Notes: generated from the letters alone by a model not told the origin. A stretch of DNA of 48,255 nt from Chloroflexota bacterium (GCA_009693165.1 SHXX01000009.1:1-48255), one strand, 5' to 3'. Positions 25,860-35,729 are shown, numbered from the stretch's first letter. A program made the numbers and translations.

Positions 25860-27233
25860 TCAATCCGCGAGAAGGGATTTGGCAATCGCATTGTGTCGGC
25901 GAATAAGGGCCTCCTCGTCCACCGACTGCACACGACGATCCTTCACGATCACGCGTCCCTCAACAACGGTGGTGTCGACGTCGCCCGGCGAACAGAAGAC
26001 CAGGGCGGCCAACGGGTCGTGGTGTGCCCCGGCATACGCCAACCGGTCAAGTGAGACGCTGAAGAAGTCGGCGCGCTTGCCTCGTTCGAGGGTTCCGATA
26101 TCAGTACGCCCGAGGACCTGTGCGCCTCCGGACGTCGCGAGGCGAAGTGCCTGCCGGGCGGTCATGAGTGTCTCGGCACCGGCACCGGAGGCGCGTCGCA
26201 ATGCCGATGCCAGACGTGCAAGCAGCATCGCTTGTCGCGCCTCTGCAAGGAGGTTGCCTCCATCGTTGCTCGCAGATCCATCGACACCCAATCCAACGGG
26301 GACACCGCGCGCAACGAAATCGCGGATTGGCGCAATGCCCGAAGCCAGTCGCATGTTTGACGTCGGACAGTGGGCAACTCCGGCACCAGCCATCAACGGG
26401 ATCTCATCGGATGCCACGAAGACAGCATGAGCGAACCAGACGTCGGTGCCAACCCATCCGAGATGGTCCATGTAGGCCACCGGTCGCCGACCAAACCGGT
26501 CGATGCAGAACGCCTGTTCATCAATCGTCTCTGCAAGGTGCGTGTGCAGGCGTACGCCATATGCGCGCGCGAGACGGGCGGATTCGCGCATCAGGTCCCC
26601 CGTGACGCTGAAGGGCGAACATGGAGCCACCACAATCCGTGACAACGCGCCCGGTGTGGGATCGTGCCACGTTTCGATCAGGCGACTGGTGTCCCGAAGG
26701 ATCGATTCCTCATCCTCCACCACGTCATCTGGCGGCAGGCCTCCGTTGGATCGCCCAAGCGACATGCTTCCTCTCGATGCATGGAGACGAATGCCAACTT
26801 CACGGGCGGCGACGATCTGATCGTCGAGACGGCACCCGTTCGGGAACAGATAGAGATGGTCTGACGCGGTTGTGCACCCACTGCGCGCAAGTTCCATGAG
26901 GCCGACTTGGGTGGAGACGGCTACCGCTTCGGGTGTCAGGCGCCCCCAGATCGGATAGAGGGTGCGCAGCCAGTTGAACAAGTCAACATCCTGAGCGCCA
27001 GGCACGGCGCGGGTAAGCGACTGGTAGAGGTGGTGGTGCGTGTTGACCAAGCCCGGGGCTACGACGTGTCCCCGAAGATCCAGGACGGTGTCCGCGGTAT
27101 CCGGAAGATCCGCGGTTCGGCCGACCAGCTCAATCACCCCATCACGGGCAAACAGGCCGCCATCCGGAAACTCGGTTCCCGATGCGTCCATGGTGGCAAG
27201 GACAGTCGCGTGCCGAACGAGGAGCGTCTTCAT
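25860..27233 (-). CDS. Amidohydrolase of the Atz/Trz family, probably 8-oxoguanine deaminase
   Basis: The ATG at 27233 gives 457 residues starting MKTLLVRHATVLATMD. The beta-sandwich and TIM-barrel layout is that of cytosine-deaminase-like amidohydrolases. It shows VNTHHHLYQSLTRA (metal His pair at 66 and 68), GVRLHTHLAET (His and catalytic Glu), WFAHAVF (His) and GLGVDGSASNDGG (Asp). The stretches DLFNWLRTLYPIW and TTASDHLYLFPNG are close to characterised 8-oxoguanine deaminases, which convert 8-oxoguanine to urate in the cytoplasm; other purine or triazine substrates cannot be excluded. The gene is divergent from the double-Rossmann protein gene; no ribosome site is evident, so a leaderless transcript is possible. 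Confidence 0.85.
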   Translation of the reverse strand: MKTLLVRHATVLATMDASGTEFPDGGLFARDGVIELVGRTADLPDTADTVLDLRGHVVAPGLVNTHHHLYQSLTRAVPGAQDVDLFNWLRTLYPIWGRLTPEAVAVSTQVGLMELARSGCTTASDHLYLFPNGCRLDDQIVAAREVGIRLHASRGSMSLGRSNGGLPPDDVVEDEESILRDTSRLIETWHDPTPGALSRIVVAPCSPFSVTGDLMRESARLARAYGVRLHTHLAETIDEQAFCIDRFGRRPVAYMDHLGWVGTDVWFAHAVFVASDEIPLMAGAGVAHCPTSNMRLASGIAPIRDFVARGVPVGLGVDGSASNDGGNLLAEARQAMLLARLASALRRASGAGAETLMTARQALRLATSGGAQVLGRTDIGTLERGKRADFFSVSLDRLAYAGAHHDPLAALVFCSPGDVDTTVVEGRVIVKDRRVQSVDEEALIRRHNAIAKSLLAD

Positions 27234-27381
27234 GCGATGAATTGTGCTGGGAATGCGCTCGGTTGTGAGGCGCGCCCGCATCGCCGCCAGTCGGTCATTG
27301 ACCCGCACAACCACAACGACCGACTACACTGCCATCGCCCGCCGTAGGGCGGGCGCTCATTCGATGAGAAGGACGACACTG

Positions 27382-28947
27382 ATGCGCATCGTGGTCACGG
27401 AAACGGGAACGCCACTTGGTCAGTCGCTTGTGAAGCATCTTTCGATTTCGCACAACGTCGTTGAATTCAACGGTAATGCACTTGATCCCACGGCCTGCGC
27501 CCAGGCGGTCGCGAATGCCGAAGCCGTCATCGACCTTCGACCCGTCGCATCAGTCGACACCGCACCTGATCCCGGCAACCTGTCAGATCCAAAATCGTGG
27601 AAGGCCGCTGGTGTTCACATTGAGCATCTTTCGCGGGGTACGTACGTGCTCATGCGTGCAGCGGTCGAGGCGGGCGCGTCGAGGTATGTCCTCGGTAGCA
27701 CGTTGCGCCATCTCGAGGGCTACGATCAGAAGTTCTCCGTTGCCGAGACATGGCGCCCGCGCCCGGATGTCGATGATCCTGCGGGCCTCGGCGCGTATCT
27801 CGCCGAAGAGACGGCTAGGCAACTCGCCCTTGTCGAACCGTTTGCAGTCATTTGCCTGCGCTTCGCCACGATTTCCACCGGCCATGGCCCGATCGCGGGC
27901 GATGAAGTCCACGTCGACGACGCGGTCCAAGCGTGCGTGCGCTCGCTCGAGGCGCCTTTGGCCATAAGCGAGACCTACTCGCGCACTACCCTTGCTTCCG
28001 GCTGGTGGATTTTCCATGCTCCCGGTGGTGGCGATCTGTCGCGTTTTCCCGTCGGAGCCGCTCGGGGGATCGGCTATTCGCCCGCCCATGATTGCAAGGT
28101 GGCCGCACGCAATGGTGTCCGTGCCCTGCGCGACACATCAACCGTGACATCTCGCGTTATCCGGCGCGTCACGATGTTCGGCGCGGGTGGCCCACTCGGG
28201 GCGGCAACCGCGCCACACCTCATGAGCGCTTACACCGTTCGCCTGACGGACGCACGGCCGCTTGCCGACATCCGCGACGCTAACCAGCCGCAGTCCCCAG
28301 GGGCACCGTTGCCATCAGTACCCCCGCTTCCACATGAGGCGATCACTTGCGATGTCACCGACCCGGTGGCAGTCGCAGCCGCGTGCGAAGGTGCAGACGC
28401 AATCCTCAACCTGACGGTCATCCGGCACGACGTGCCCGGGTCTTTCAGGGTCAATCTGGAAGGCGCCTACTACGTGATGCGTGCCGCCCGCGCGCGTGGA
28501 ATTCGCCGGTCGGTGCATACAGGCCCTGCGTTGAACCTCCACGATCGGCCCGCGGGATACGGTCACGAGTTCGGCGTGCCCGATGACGCGCCGGCCCGGA
28601 CCGGCGTCTGGCAGTACACCGTGGCCAAGTACCTCGGTCAGGAAGTCGTACGTCTGGCGTCCGAGGCATACGGACTTGAATCACCAACGCTCGTGTTCTG
28701 CGCCTTCGTGAACCCGGACGTCGCCGAACCTGCCCCTGGTGGCCCACACCCGATGTCCATCTCCTGGGATGACGCCGGACGCGCCTTGCGCCACACCGTC
28801 GACGCCCCGGGCTACCCGGCACCCTTTGAGCTCATGCACATCACGGCAGACCTTCCACACGACCGTTACTCGAACGCAAAGGCGAAGGCACTCCTTGGGT
28901 GGGCACCTCGCGACAACCTTGAGCATCTCTACGCGCGCCACCCGTAA
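27382..28947 (+). CDS. Tandem NAD-dependent epimerase/dehydratase (two Rossmann domains fused)
   Basis: AGGA eight bases before the ATG at 27382 sets the start and gives 521 residues. The first domain starts MRIVVTETGTPLGQSLVKHL, a degenerate dinucleotide motif (T-x-x-G-x-x-L-G), and continues with HIEHLSRGTYVLMRAAVEAG and HVDDAVQAC. The second starts at about 258 with VTMFGAGGPLGAATAPHLMS and has CDVTDPVAVAAACEGADAIL, NLEGAYYVMRAARARGIRRS and a YTVAKYLGQEVV (YxxxK) segment. This is two extended-SDR units in one chain. Each resembles sugar-nucleotide epimerases, but the first lacks an obvious YxxxK, so it may be regulatory or structural. Substrate unknown. Confidence 0.82.
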   Translation: MRIVVTETGTPLGQSLVKHLSISHNVVEFNGNALDPTACAQAVANAEAVIDLRPVASVDTAPDPGNLSDPKSWKAAGVHIEHLSRGTYVLMRAAVEAGASRYVLGSTLRHLEGYDQKFSVAETWRPRPDVDDPAGLGAYLAEETARQLALVEPFAVICLRFATISTGHGPIAGDEVHVDDAVQACVRSLEAPLAISETYSRTTLASGWWIFHAPGGGDLSRFPVGAARGIGYSPAHDCKVAARNGVRALRDTSTVTSRVIRRVTMFGAGGPLGAATAPHLMSAYTVRLTDARPLADIRDANQPQSPGAPLPSVPPLPHEAITCDVTDPVAVAAACEGADAILNLTVIRHDVPGSFRVNLEGAYYVMRAARARGIRRSVHTGPALNLHDRPAGYGHEFGVPDDAPARTGVWQYTVAKYLGQEVVRLASEAYGLESPTLVFCAFVNPDVAEPAPGGPHPMSISWDDAGRALRHTVDAPGYPAPFELMHITADLPHDRYSNAKAKALLGWAPRDNLEHLYARHP

Positions 28948-29019
28948 GAAGTGCCGCTCCGTTCCGGGGCCAATCACGGTGACCACGGGAATGAGGTAAT
29001 GGTCTCCACCGCATTTTTC

Positions 29020-30297
29020 CTATTCATTTATGGTGGCAAATGGTGTGTATGAGATATCGAGTTGCGGGGTGTCGATCGCGACGCCCCCAGCCTCATGCGA
29101 AGCCATCAGGGAGTCAAGGGCACCGGTCGTCAGCAGCGTGCGCGTGGCAGGCACCGTTGGGATGCCAGTTTCGATCATGTCCTGTACCCCCTCAATTAGC
29201 CACGCGAAATGTGAAAATGGCTCTAGGGTGCCCATGCCGAACCGGAATGCGATGCGGCTGACCGCGTCGGAACCTGGCAGCGTCACGTCGGCGGCGATTG
29301 CCCACTGTGGGGTGATTGTCTCGGGAATCATCGCCATCGCTTGCGTGCCGTCACGATAGTGAAGAAGGAAAGCCGAGGCCTCCGGGGCAAGCGACCGCGC
29401 ATCGCCGGGGGTAGCTCGGTCACAGACATTCAATGCAGCCTGCATCAGGGACTGATCCCACGCACCACGGTCCATGGCTTTCCATGCCTCTGGGCCGACA
29501 AGGCACTGCACACTGGCGATCCCTGTCTCACCACCATGGCGGCGTTCCAGGATGCACTGGAGTGCCTCGAGGGCGTGAAACCCATAGGCCTCCAATGGCG
29601 GGGGAGACACGACTACCGCCCGGTGGATGCGGGTCCCGATCGGAATGTCGACCCGAGGGGAACGCCAAGAGACCGGTGCCGTACTGACCGATGATCCCGC
29701 CATCAAGGGGATGCAGAGACGGGCCGCGCGGTCGACGATTGCGCGGGCGTCGTCCCACCCGACGCCCAGATGCTTGTCAATGAACACCGGCACCACGCTT
29801 CCCAGTTCCTCAAAGACGTCAGCGACGGCATCAAACCACTCGCGTCGTGGATAGAGACGTTGCCCGCGCGCATTCAGGGGATACTCGCCGTGTTCGCCGA
29901 CGATGAGTACACCATTGACAGCGACGGTGTCTGTTCCGAGCGTAAGCGCCTCACGGATTGTTGGAAGGATCGGGACCCCAGTCCGTTCGGACCACCCGCG
30001 AGAGAGGTCATTTTCCGGAAACTGGTCGATGAACATCGAAGCCACACCGACCCGGGGTCGGCGGATGCGCCCGTCCGTATCGGTCGGCAAGGGCGTCTCC
30101 GTGAGCGTGCGGACAGTTTCGCCGTAGTCAAGCGCATCCCGGTCATATACATGCGGCCACGAATAATCGCCAAGGAGTTTGCTGACGATCACATCGGCAT
30201 GTGAACGCGGCCGATACACGGTGCACAAGGCGGCGACACGGGGCCTCGCCCTCGATGTCTGAGATAAACCCTTTGCGTCGCCGGTTTCCAGAGGCAT
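29020..30297 (-). CDS. Conserved protein of unknown function (425 residues)
   Basis: GGAGA six bases before the ATG at 30297 fixes the start. The protein begins MPLETGDAKGLSQTSRARPR, then VAALCTVYRPRSHADVIVSK, and has alternating strand/helix character throughout (VGVASMFIDQFPENDLSRGW; VAVNGVLIVGEHGEYPLNAR; VPVFIDKHLGVGWDDARAIV). There is no signal peptide or membrane helix. Related proteins of similar layout occur in soil and aquatic bacteria and are often loosely grouped near oxidoreductases, but I see no dinucleotide-binding motif and assign no function. It is divergent from the methionine synthase gene across a 319-base interval. Confidence 0.75.
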   Translation of the reverse strand: MPLETGDAKGLSQTSRARPRVAALCTVYRPRSHADVIVSKLLGDYSWPHVYDRDALDYGETVRTLTETPLPTDTDGRIRRPRVGVASMFIDQFPENDLSRGWSERTGVPILPTIREALTLGTDTVAVNGVLIVGEHGEYPLNARGQRLYPRREWFDAVADVFEELGSVVPVFIDKHLGVGWDDARAIVDRAARLCIPLMAGSSVSTAPVSWRSPRVDIPIGTRIHRAVVVSPPPLEAYGFHALEALQCILERRHGGETGIASVQCLVGPEAWKAMDRGAWDQSLMQAALNVCDRATPGDARSLAPEASAFLLHYRDGTQAMAMIPETITPQWAIAADVTLPGSDAVSRIAFRFGMGTLEPFSHFAWLIEGVQDMIETGIPTVPATRTLLTTGALDSLMASHEAGGVAIDTPQLDISYTPFATINE

Positions 30298-30616
30298 CAG
30301 CATTCTCCCTTGGCCCGGGCGGTGCCGAACCATATTTTGACAGCATACTGCGCGGCAATGCTTGACGGTTCGACCGAATATGTGACACACTAACTGTATG
30401 AAATCTGGCAACGCATCTCCAGGCACGAGCACATGGAACCGAGCGGGCAGCACCCTCACCCGTCGCGGTGTGCGGCGCGCGTTCACGCCTGACCGTTACA
30501 TTCATCATTGGCATGGCGGGAGCATGGACGTGTTCCCAGGAGCCACGGGCAGGCATGGGCGTAAGAGTTCACCCTCATGGCGCCGGTCAAGCCGAACGAG
30601 AATTGGACGGATTGCG
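30298..30616. promoter_or_regulatory. Divergent upstream region of methionine synthase and the unknown conserved gene
   Basis: This 319-base non-coding interval must hold both promoters. A TTGACA lies at 30337-30342 and another TTGAC near 30362, but no convincing -10 follows at 17 bases. I looked for the cobalamin-riboswitch B12 box and the SAM-I core and recognise neither. The plus frame is open through most of it, but codon use and the position of the homocysteine-binding domain argue that translation starts at 30617. Confidence 0.4.
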
Positions 30617-33370
30617 ATGACCATCACTCCCAGCCTGGTTCCCGTGCAGTACAACCGCCACAACTTGCAAAGCCGGTTCCTTGCGGAACTAGAGAAGCGA
30701 ATACTGATCTATGACGGGGGGTTCGGCACCCAGATCCTGGCTAGGCAACATTTGCTCAGCGATGCCGACTACTTGGGAAATCCGCAGCGCGGGCCTCATG
30801 AGATCCTTGGGACCACGCGGCCCGAACTCCTTGAGGAAATCCACGCTGGCTATCTCGCCGTGGGTGCCGATGTCCTTGAGACCGATACCTTCCAGGGAAG
30901 TCCAAGGCGATTGCGTGAATGGGGCCTCGTCGAACGTGCATACGAGATCAACTTCAATGCCGTCGCGTGCGCCCGCCGGGCCGCCGACCGCTTCTCAACC
31001 CCGGACCGGCCGCGCTTCGTTGCGATGTCACTCGGACCAACAGGCGCCCTCCCCAGTGGGGATGAGGCATCCCTGATCGCCCTGTCGCTTGGTGCGGACG
31101 GAGTGCCTCTGTACCGCTCTCTGTTTGAGGAACTCGCCGAGGGTGCACGTCTCCAAGTGACCGCCGCAATCCATGCCGGTGCCGATGTCATCATCATCGA
31201 GACCCAATTCGACATCCTCGAGACCCGGGCTTTCATATCTGGGTGCACGCGCGCATTTCGTGACACCGGAACCCGCCTTCCGATCCAATGCCAAGTAACG
31301 CTGGAGATGTCCGGACGTATGCTGCTGGGCACCGACCCGGTTGCGGCCGTGACAATCCTCGAAGGACTCCCGATCGACCTGATCGGGCTGAACTGTTCGA
31401 CCGGCCCTGACTACATGCGCGAACCGATCCGCGTCATTTGCGAGACATCCCGGTTGCCTGTCACCTGCATCCCGAACGCAGGGCTTCCCCTGAACGTCGA
31501 CGGGCAGGCGGTCTACCCATTGGGACCTGGTCCGATGGCCGACGAACTGGTGGACTTCGTGACGGAATTCGGAGTGAATGTTGTTGGGGGCTGCTGCGGT
31601 TCGACGCCCGATCATATCGCCGAACTTGTTGCCCGACTGGGCGGGAAGGCGCCTCGTGCAAGGTCTGTCCCACACGTGCCCCGGATTGCTTCGGCGTTGC
31701 GCGCCTACGACCTGTTCATGGACCCGGCCCCGCTGATCGTGGGCGAACGAGTCAATTCGCAGGGGTCGCGTGTTGCCAAGCGTGCGCTGCTCCGTGACGA
31801 CTACGACAAGTTGATCGAGATCGCGCGGGAGCAAGTGGAGAACGGATCGCACGCGCTCGACATCTGCGTCGCTCTGACCGAACGCGCTGACGAGGTTTTC
31901 CAGATGGCGACCATCGTCAAGCGCCTCGGAGCGTCATTTGAAACACCGCTCGTGATCGACACCACAGAAGTCGAGGTAGTGCGGGCCGCCCTTGAGGTCT
32001 ACCCGGGCCGGGCCATCCTGAACAGCATCCACGCGGAGAACCGGGCTGAGCGGATCGACAAGTGGGTGCCGTTGATGAAGGAACACGGCGCCATTGCCGT
32101 CGCAATGTGCATCGATGAGCGGGGCCAGGCGACTGATGCCCAATGGAAGTTCGAGGCAGCCGAGAAAATCCACACCATTGTGTGTGGCGAGTACGGCATG
32201 CCCCCGGAAACCCTCATCTTTGACGCCCTGACCTTTCCGATCACGACCGGTCAGGCTGACCTCGCCAATGCAGCCGTCGAGACAATCGAGGCAATCAGAC
32301 TGATCAAGTCCCGTCTGCCCGGTGTGCTCACCATCCTCGGTGTGAGCAACCTGTCATTCGGCATCGATCCTTACGCGCGGGAGATCCTCAATTCGGTCTT
32401 CCTGTTTCACGCGGTCAAAGCCGGCCTGGACCTCGCCATCATCAACCCGGCGCACGCACGGCCGTACGCGGGCATTCCGGATGTGACCCGTGACTTTGCC
32501 GAGGCGGCGATATTCAATGCATCGCCGTCCGCATTGACGGACTTCATCGAGCATGTTGACACCCTCATCAAATCGGGTGGCGCCGAACCGGGACCGGGAA
32601 AGACCGGCCCCGGCGTGGTCGAACCCGAGGGGACCGACGAGCGGATCAAGTTCAGGATCCTCGAACGTCGCAAGGACGGGGTCGAGGAGCTGGTCGACAC
32701 GGCAATTGCCGACCGCACCGCGAACGGGACGCGAGGCCACGATGCTGCGGTCGACGTCCTGAACGGCGTCCTTCTCCCTGCAATGAAGCAGGTTGGAGAC
32801 GAGTTTGGCGCCGGCAAGCGCATTCTACCTTACGTCCTGCAGTCCGCCGAAGTCATGAAGAAGGCCGTCGCACGCATGGAGACGTACCTCGAACGCATCG
32901 AGGGTGTCACGAAGGGTACGGTCGTCCTGGCAACGGTCTACGGTGACGTCCACGACATTGGAAAGTCCCTGGTGCAGACAATCCTTGCCAACAATGGCTA
33001 CACGGTCCACGATCTCGGCAAGCAGGTCCCGGTGACCGAGATCGTTGAAGCGGCCGTCCGCCACGGTGCCGACGTGATCGGACTCTCAGCGCTTCTCGTG
33101 AATACCAGCCGTCAGATGCCTCTTGTCGTTCGTGAGTTGCACCGTCGTGGCCTCGACATCCCGGTCCTCATCGGAGGTGCGGCTATCAACCGTCCATTCG
33201 GCGCGAGGATCAACTTCGTTGACGATGCGAAATCGGCCCGGTACGCCGGGGGTGTCTTCTATTGCAAGGATGCATTCGAGGGTCTCGACTGGGTCGAGGC
33301 GCTCACGCAGTCTGGTGACCGGAATGCGGTAATCGCCCGCGTACAGACCGAAGTAGCAGCGGTGGCCTGA
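30617..33370 (+). CDS. metH: Cobalamin-dependent methionine synthase lacking the reactivation domain
   Basis: The 917-residue protein starts at the ATG at 30617. The homocysteine-methyltransferase barrel begins at about 29 (ILIYDGGFGTQIL), with zinc ligands in GLNCSTGP (about 260) and GGCCGS (about 325). The pterin (methyltetrahydrofolate) barrel starts at about 370 (PLIVGERVNSQGSR) and includes SNLSFGID. The cobalamin module starts at about 680, with the B12-ligand motif DVHDIGK at about 777 and SALLVNT after it. It transfers a methyl group from methyltetrahydrofolate to homocysteine through cobalamin in the cytosol. The C-terminal AdoMet-binding reactivation domain is missing here and encoded by the next gene, 27 bases downstream. 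Confidence 0.95.
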   Translation: MTITPSLVPVQYNRHNLQSRFLAELEKRILIYDGGFGTQILARQHLLSDADYLGNPQRGPHEILGTTRPELLEEIHAGYLAVGADVLETDTFQGSPRRLREWGLVERAYEINFNAVACARRAADRFSTPDRPRFVAMSLGPTGALPSGDEASLIALSLGADGVPLYRSLFEELAEGARLQVTAAIHAGADVIIIETQFDILETRAFISGCTRAFRDTGTRLPIQCQVTLEMSGRMLLGTDPVAAVTILEGLPIDLIGLNCSTGPDYMREPIRVICETSRLPVTCIPNAGLPLNVDGQAVYPLGPGPMADELVDFVTEFGVNVVGGCCGSTPDHIAELVARLGGKAPRARSVPHVPRIASALRAYDLFMDPAPLIVGERVNSQGSRVAKRALLRDDYDKLIEIAREQVENGSHALDICVALTERADEVFQMATIVKRLGASFETPLVIDTTEVEVVRAALEVYPGRAILNSIHAENRAERIDKWVPLMKEHGAIAVAMCIDERGQATDAQWKFEAAEKIHTIVCGEYGMPPETLIFDALTFPITTGQADLANAAVETIEAIRLIKSRLPGVLTILGVSNLSFGIDPYAREILNSVFLFHAVKAGLDLAIINPAHARPYAGIPDVTRDFAEAAIFNASPSALTDFIEHVDTLIKSGGAEPGPGKTGPGVVEPEGTDERIKFRILERRKDGVEELVDTAIADRTANGTRGHDAAVDVLNGVLLPAMKQVGDEFGAGKRILPYVLQSAEVMKKAVARMETYLERIEGVTKGTVVLATVYGDVHDIGKSLVQTILANNGYTVHDLGKQVPVTEIVEAAVRHGADVIGLSALLVNTSRQMPLVVRELHRRGLDIPVLIGGAAINRPFGARINFVDDAKSARYAGGVFYCKDAFEGLDWVEALTQSGDRNAVIARVQTEVAAVA

Positions 33371-33397
33371 ACGGGTCGAACGTAGGAGAAAACGCCC

Positions 33398-34354
33398 ATG
33401 ATTGCGGCAAGCGCAAACCTGCCCAGCCTGCAAGTCGGTGCGCCACGTGTGCGCACCGTGCGTGATGGCACGGTCCCGCCGAACCTTGCGACACCGGGGT
33501 CAGTCATCACGATCGATCCCCGAAGTCTTGATCTACTGTTACCGCTTCTTGACCGTAATACCCTGTTCCGGCATCACTGGGGGTACCGCCCAATTCTCGA
33601 GACTCAACCCGACGCACCATCCCAACGCGCCTTGGCCCGCAAGGAAGCATGGGAGCGGATGCTCGTTCGGGAACTTGAACCCGAATTGCAGCAGTTGTGG
33701 CGCGACGCCAGGCGCGAGGGGTGGCTTCGCCCCTCGGCAGCATACGGGATCTTTCCGGTCCAGGCAGACGGTGATGAATTGGTTGTCTACGATCCCGTGG
33801 CGTTCCTTGCCGGCGCCCGCGGTCATTCATTGCCAATGCGTGCCAGGTTCAGTTTTCCGCGACAGCCCGACGATGGGTCTCCCCGGAACAAGGGACGCCT
33901 ATGCCTTGCTGACTACTTCCGCCCTATGGAATCTGGCGAGTATGACACTGCCGGCTTCCAGGTAGTCACCGCCGGTGCGATCGCAAGCCAGACGGCAACC
34001 GAACTCCAGCAAGCTGACCAGTACGACCGTGGATTCAAGGTACACGGTTTGGCAGCCACGGTGGCGGAATCCATGGCCGAATTCATTCAACAACGTATCC
34101 GGGTCGAAATGGGCGTGCCACCGGGGCAAGGTCTCCGGTATTCATGGGGTTATCTGGCGTGCCCGAACATTGCGGATCAGGTAAAGGTCCTGGATCTCCT
34201 TCCCCGTGCCAACACGGAACTTGGCATCTCCCTGACCTCGGGCTACCAATTTGACCCTGACCAGACTACCGCCGCCCTCGTTGTGCATCACGCAGATGCA
34301 ATCTATTTCGCAGTCCTCGGAGGTGATGCGAATACGAATGAACTGGCCGACTAG
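33398..34354 (+). CDS. Stand-alone methionine synthase reactivation (AdoMet-binding) domain protein
   Basis: GGAG nine bases before the ATG at 33398 supports this start and gives 318 residues. Conserved parts of the MetH activation domain are clear: AAYGIFPVQADGDELVVYD, RLCLADYFRPME, FQVVTAG, ESMAEFIQQRIRVEMG, GLRYSWGYLACPNIADQVKV, and LTSGYQFDPDQTTAALVVHH. It should bind S-adenosylmethionine and rescue oxidised cob(II)alamin of the synthase encoded just upstream. A split arrangement is known, for example in Thermotoga maritima. The close spacing indicates one operon and probable protein-protein association. Confidence 0.9.
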   Translation: MIAASANLPSLQVGAPRVRTVRDGTVPPNLATPGSVITIDPRSLDLLLPLLDRNTLFRHHWGYRPILETQPDAPSQRALARKEAWERMLVRELEPELQQLWRDARREGWLRPSAAYGIFPVQADGDELVVYDPVAFLAGARGHSLPMRARFSFPRQPDDGSPRNKGRLCLADYFRPMESGEYDTAGFQVVTAGAIASQTATELQQADQYDRGFKVHGLAATVAESMAEFIQQRIRVEMGVPPGQGLRYSWGYLACPNIADQVKVLDLLPRANTELGISLTSGYQFDPDQTTAALVVHHADAIYFAVLGGDANTNELAD

Positions 34355-34419
34355 CCAGGACCATCCCGTAACCGCTCCAGTGGTGTCAGATAATGTTCCG
34401 TTTACACGGATAATCCACC

Positions 34420-35367
34420 ATGTGTGGGATGTTTACCATCATCCTCGCACTCACGCCTGCGGTGCTTTGGGGTATTTCCGACTTCGTCGGCGGCCTGGTT
34501 GCCCGCCGCCTATCGCCAGTCTCGGTCACTGCAATGTCTCAGTCGTGCGGTCTTGCAGCCACAGGCGCCGCATGCTTCTGACTCGGCGTTGACGCTCCAG
34601 ACCTCCCGACGGCACTGTTTGCCATCACTGCCGGTGTCGCGAGTGCTGCAGGTCTGGGTTGCTTCTACCGGGCCCTCGCAAAAGGGCATCTTGGAACGGT
34701 CACCGCAATCTCCGCATCAGGGGCGATCATCCCGGTGTTCGTGGGGGTGGTTGGCGGCGAAGCGATCAGCTTGATCGGTGCCATCGGAATCGTTGGCACG
34801 GTTGGAGGGATTGTCCTCGCTACCCATACCTCCACTGGAACGACAATGTCTTCGAGAGGCGCCGATCGCAGATCTATGGTCTTTGCCGTCATCGCGTCGA
34901 TGTGCTTCGGAACGTATTTCTGCCTGTTCAGTGAGGCATCGCGCGGCGGTGTCGCTGTCGCTTCACTCATTGAGGGGGCAGTGTCCGTTGCATGCCTCGG
35001 AACCGCATGGGCTGTCTTGAGTGGCTTCGCATCAAGACCAAACAAGCCGACAGTTAGTGACGCGACAACGCCCCGGATTGCTTGCGGGACAGTCGGTTCT
35101 CGCATTCTCAGCACGGCCAAGAAATATGGACCACCCGTCGTGACCGCAACCGGCATCGCTGCATCGGGATTGCTAGATCTCGGCGCAACCACGCTGTTTG
35201 CACACGCCAGCATTGCAGGCCGGCTCGGCGTCACCTCAACGCTTGGGGCACTCCATCCGGTCGTCACGATCCTGCTTTCACGGATTGTTCTCGATGAACG
35301 CCCCGGAAGCATCCAGTCCCTTGGTGTGGTGGTTGCCATAGCCGGCACCGTTCTCGCCACCATGTAG
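34420..35367 (+). pseudogene. EamA/DMT-family transporter interrupted by an in-frame TGA
   Basis: From the ATG at 34420 (or 34429) the frame reads MFTIILALTPAVLWGISDFV then GGLVARRLSPVSV..., the first EamA repeat. It meets TGA at 34579-34581 (AACF-stop-LGVDAPD) and continues in the same frame with PTALFAITAGVASAAGLGCF and the second repeat (SVACLGTAWAVLSGF; TLGALHPVVTILLSRIVLDE) to 35367. Without the TGA it would be 315 residues with about ten helices, the normal size. Other genes here use TGA as stop, so recoding is unlikely. A restart at about 34735 would leave a partial protein. It may also be a sequencing error, for instance TGG read as TGA. Confidence 0.75.
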
Positions 35368-35429
35368 CGATCAAATCGGATGTAGGACCTCACCGAGGAC
35401 GGTAAAGTCATTGACCACCGTAAAGTAGC

Positions 35430-35729
35430 TTAGAAATTGAAAATACCTGACCCGGTAATCCACTTCACTGCGCGATCGATTCCGAAGATGATCAAGGCAA
35501 TGCCACAAAGCATGAGAATGGGCATTGTGAAAGCAACAATTTCGCCAACTATATCGTAGAAAGCACGACATGCATATCCAATACAAAATAGCGTGGTTCC
35601 GACAAGCCACAGCATCAACCCCTTGCCACCCAATATCAATAGCCCACCAAGAATGGGATTGATCGGCCGAGGCCTTCGCTCTTCGTTGTCCACAACACGC
35701 TGCAGAATTGCTCGTCCAGATTGCGCCAC
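35430..35729 (-). CDS. Small membrane protein, function unknown
   Basis: The GTG at 35729 starts a 99-residue protein. A basic N-terminus (RRPRPINP) is followed by three hydrophobic stretches: ILGGLLILGGKGLMLWLVGT, TLFCIGYACRAF and IVAFTMPILMLCGIALIIFG. It ends VKWITGSGIFNF. The gene is visibly more AT-rich than its neighbours, suggesting transfer. There is no clear ribosome site. It is convergent with the broken EamA gene. I do not recognise it. Confidence 0.55.
   Translation of the reverse strand: MAQSGRAILQRVVDNEERRPRPINPILGGLLILGGKGLMLWLVGTTLFCIGYACRAFYDIVGEIVAFTMPILMLCGIALIIFGIDRAVKWITGSGIFNF

Noticed and set aside
30298-30616. Cobalamin or SAM riboswitch before methionine synthase
   Set aside because: No B12 box or SAM-I core could be recognised; a covariance-model search would decide.
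34579-34581. UGA recoding (Trp or selenocysteine)
   Set aside because: Other genes here end in TGA, no SECIS-like hairpin is evident, and the position fits an ordinary hydrophobic residue.
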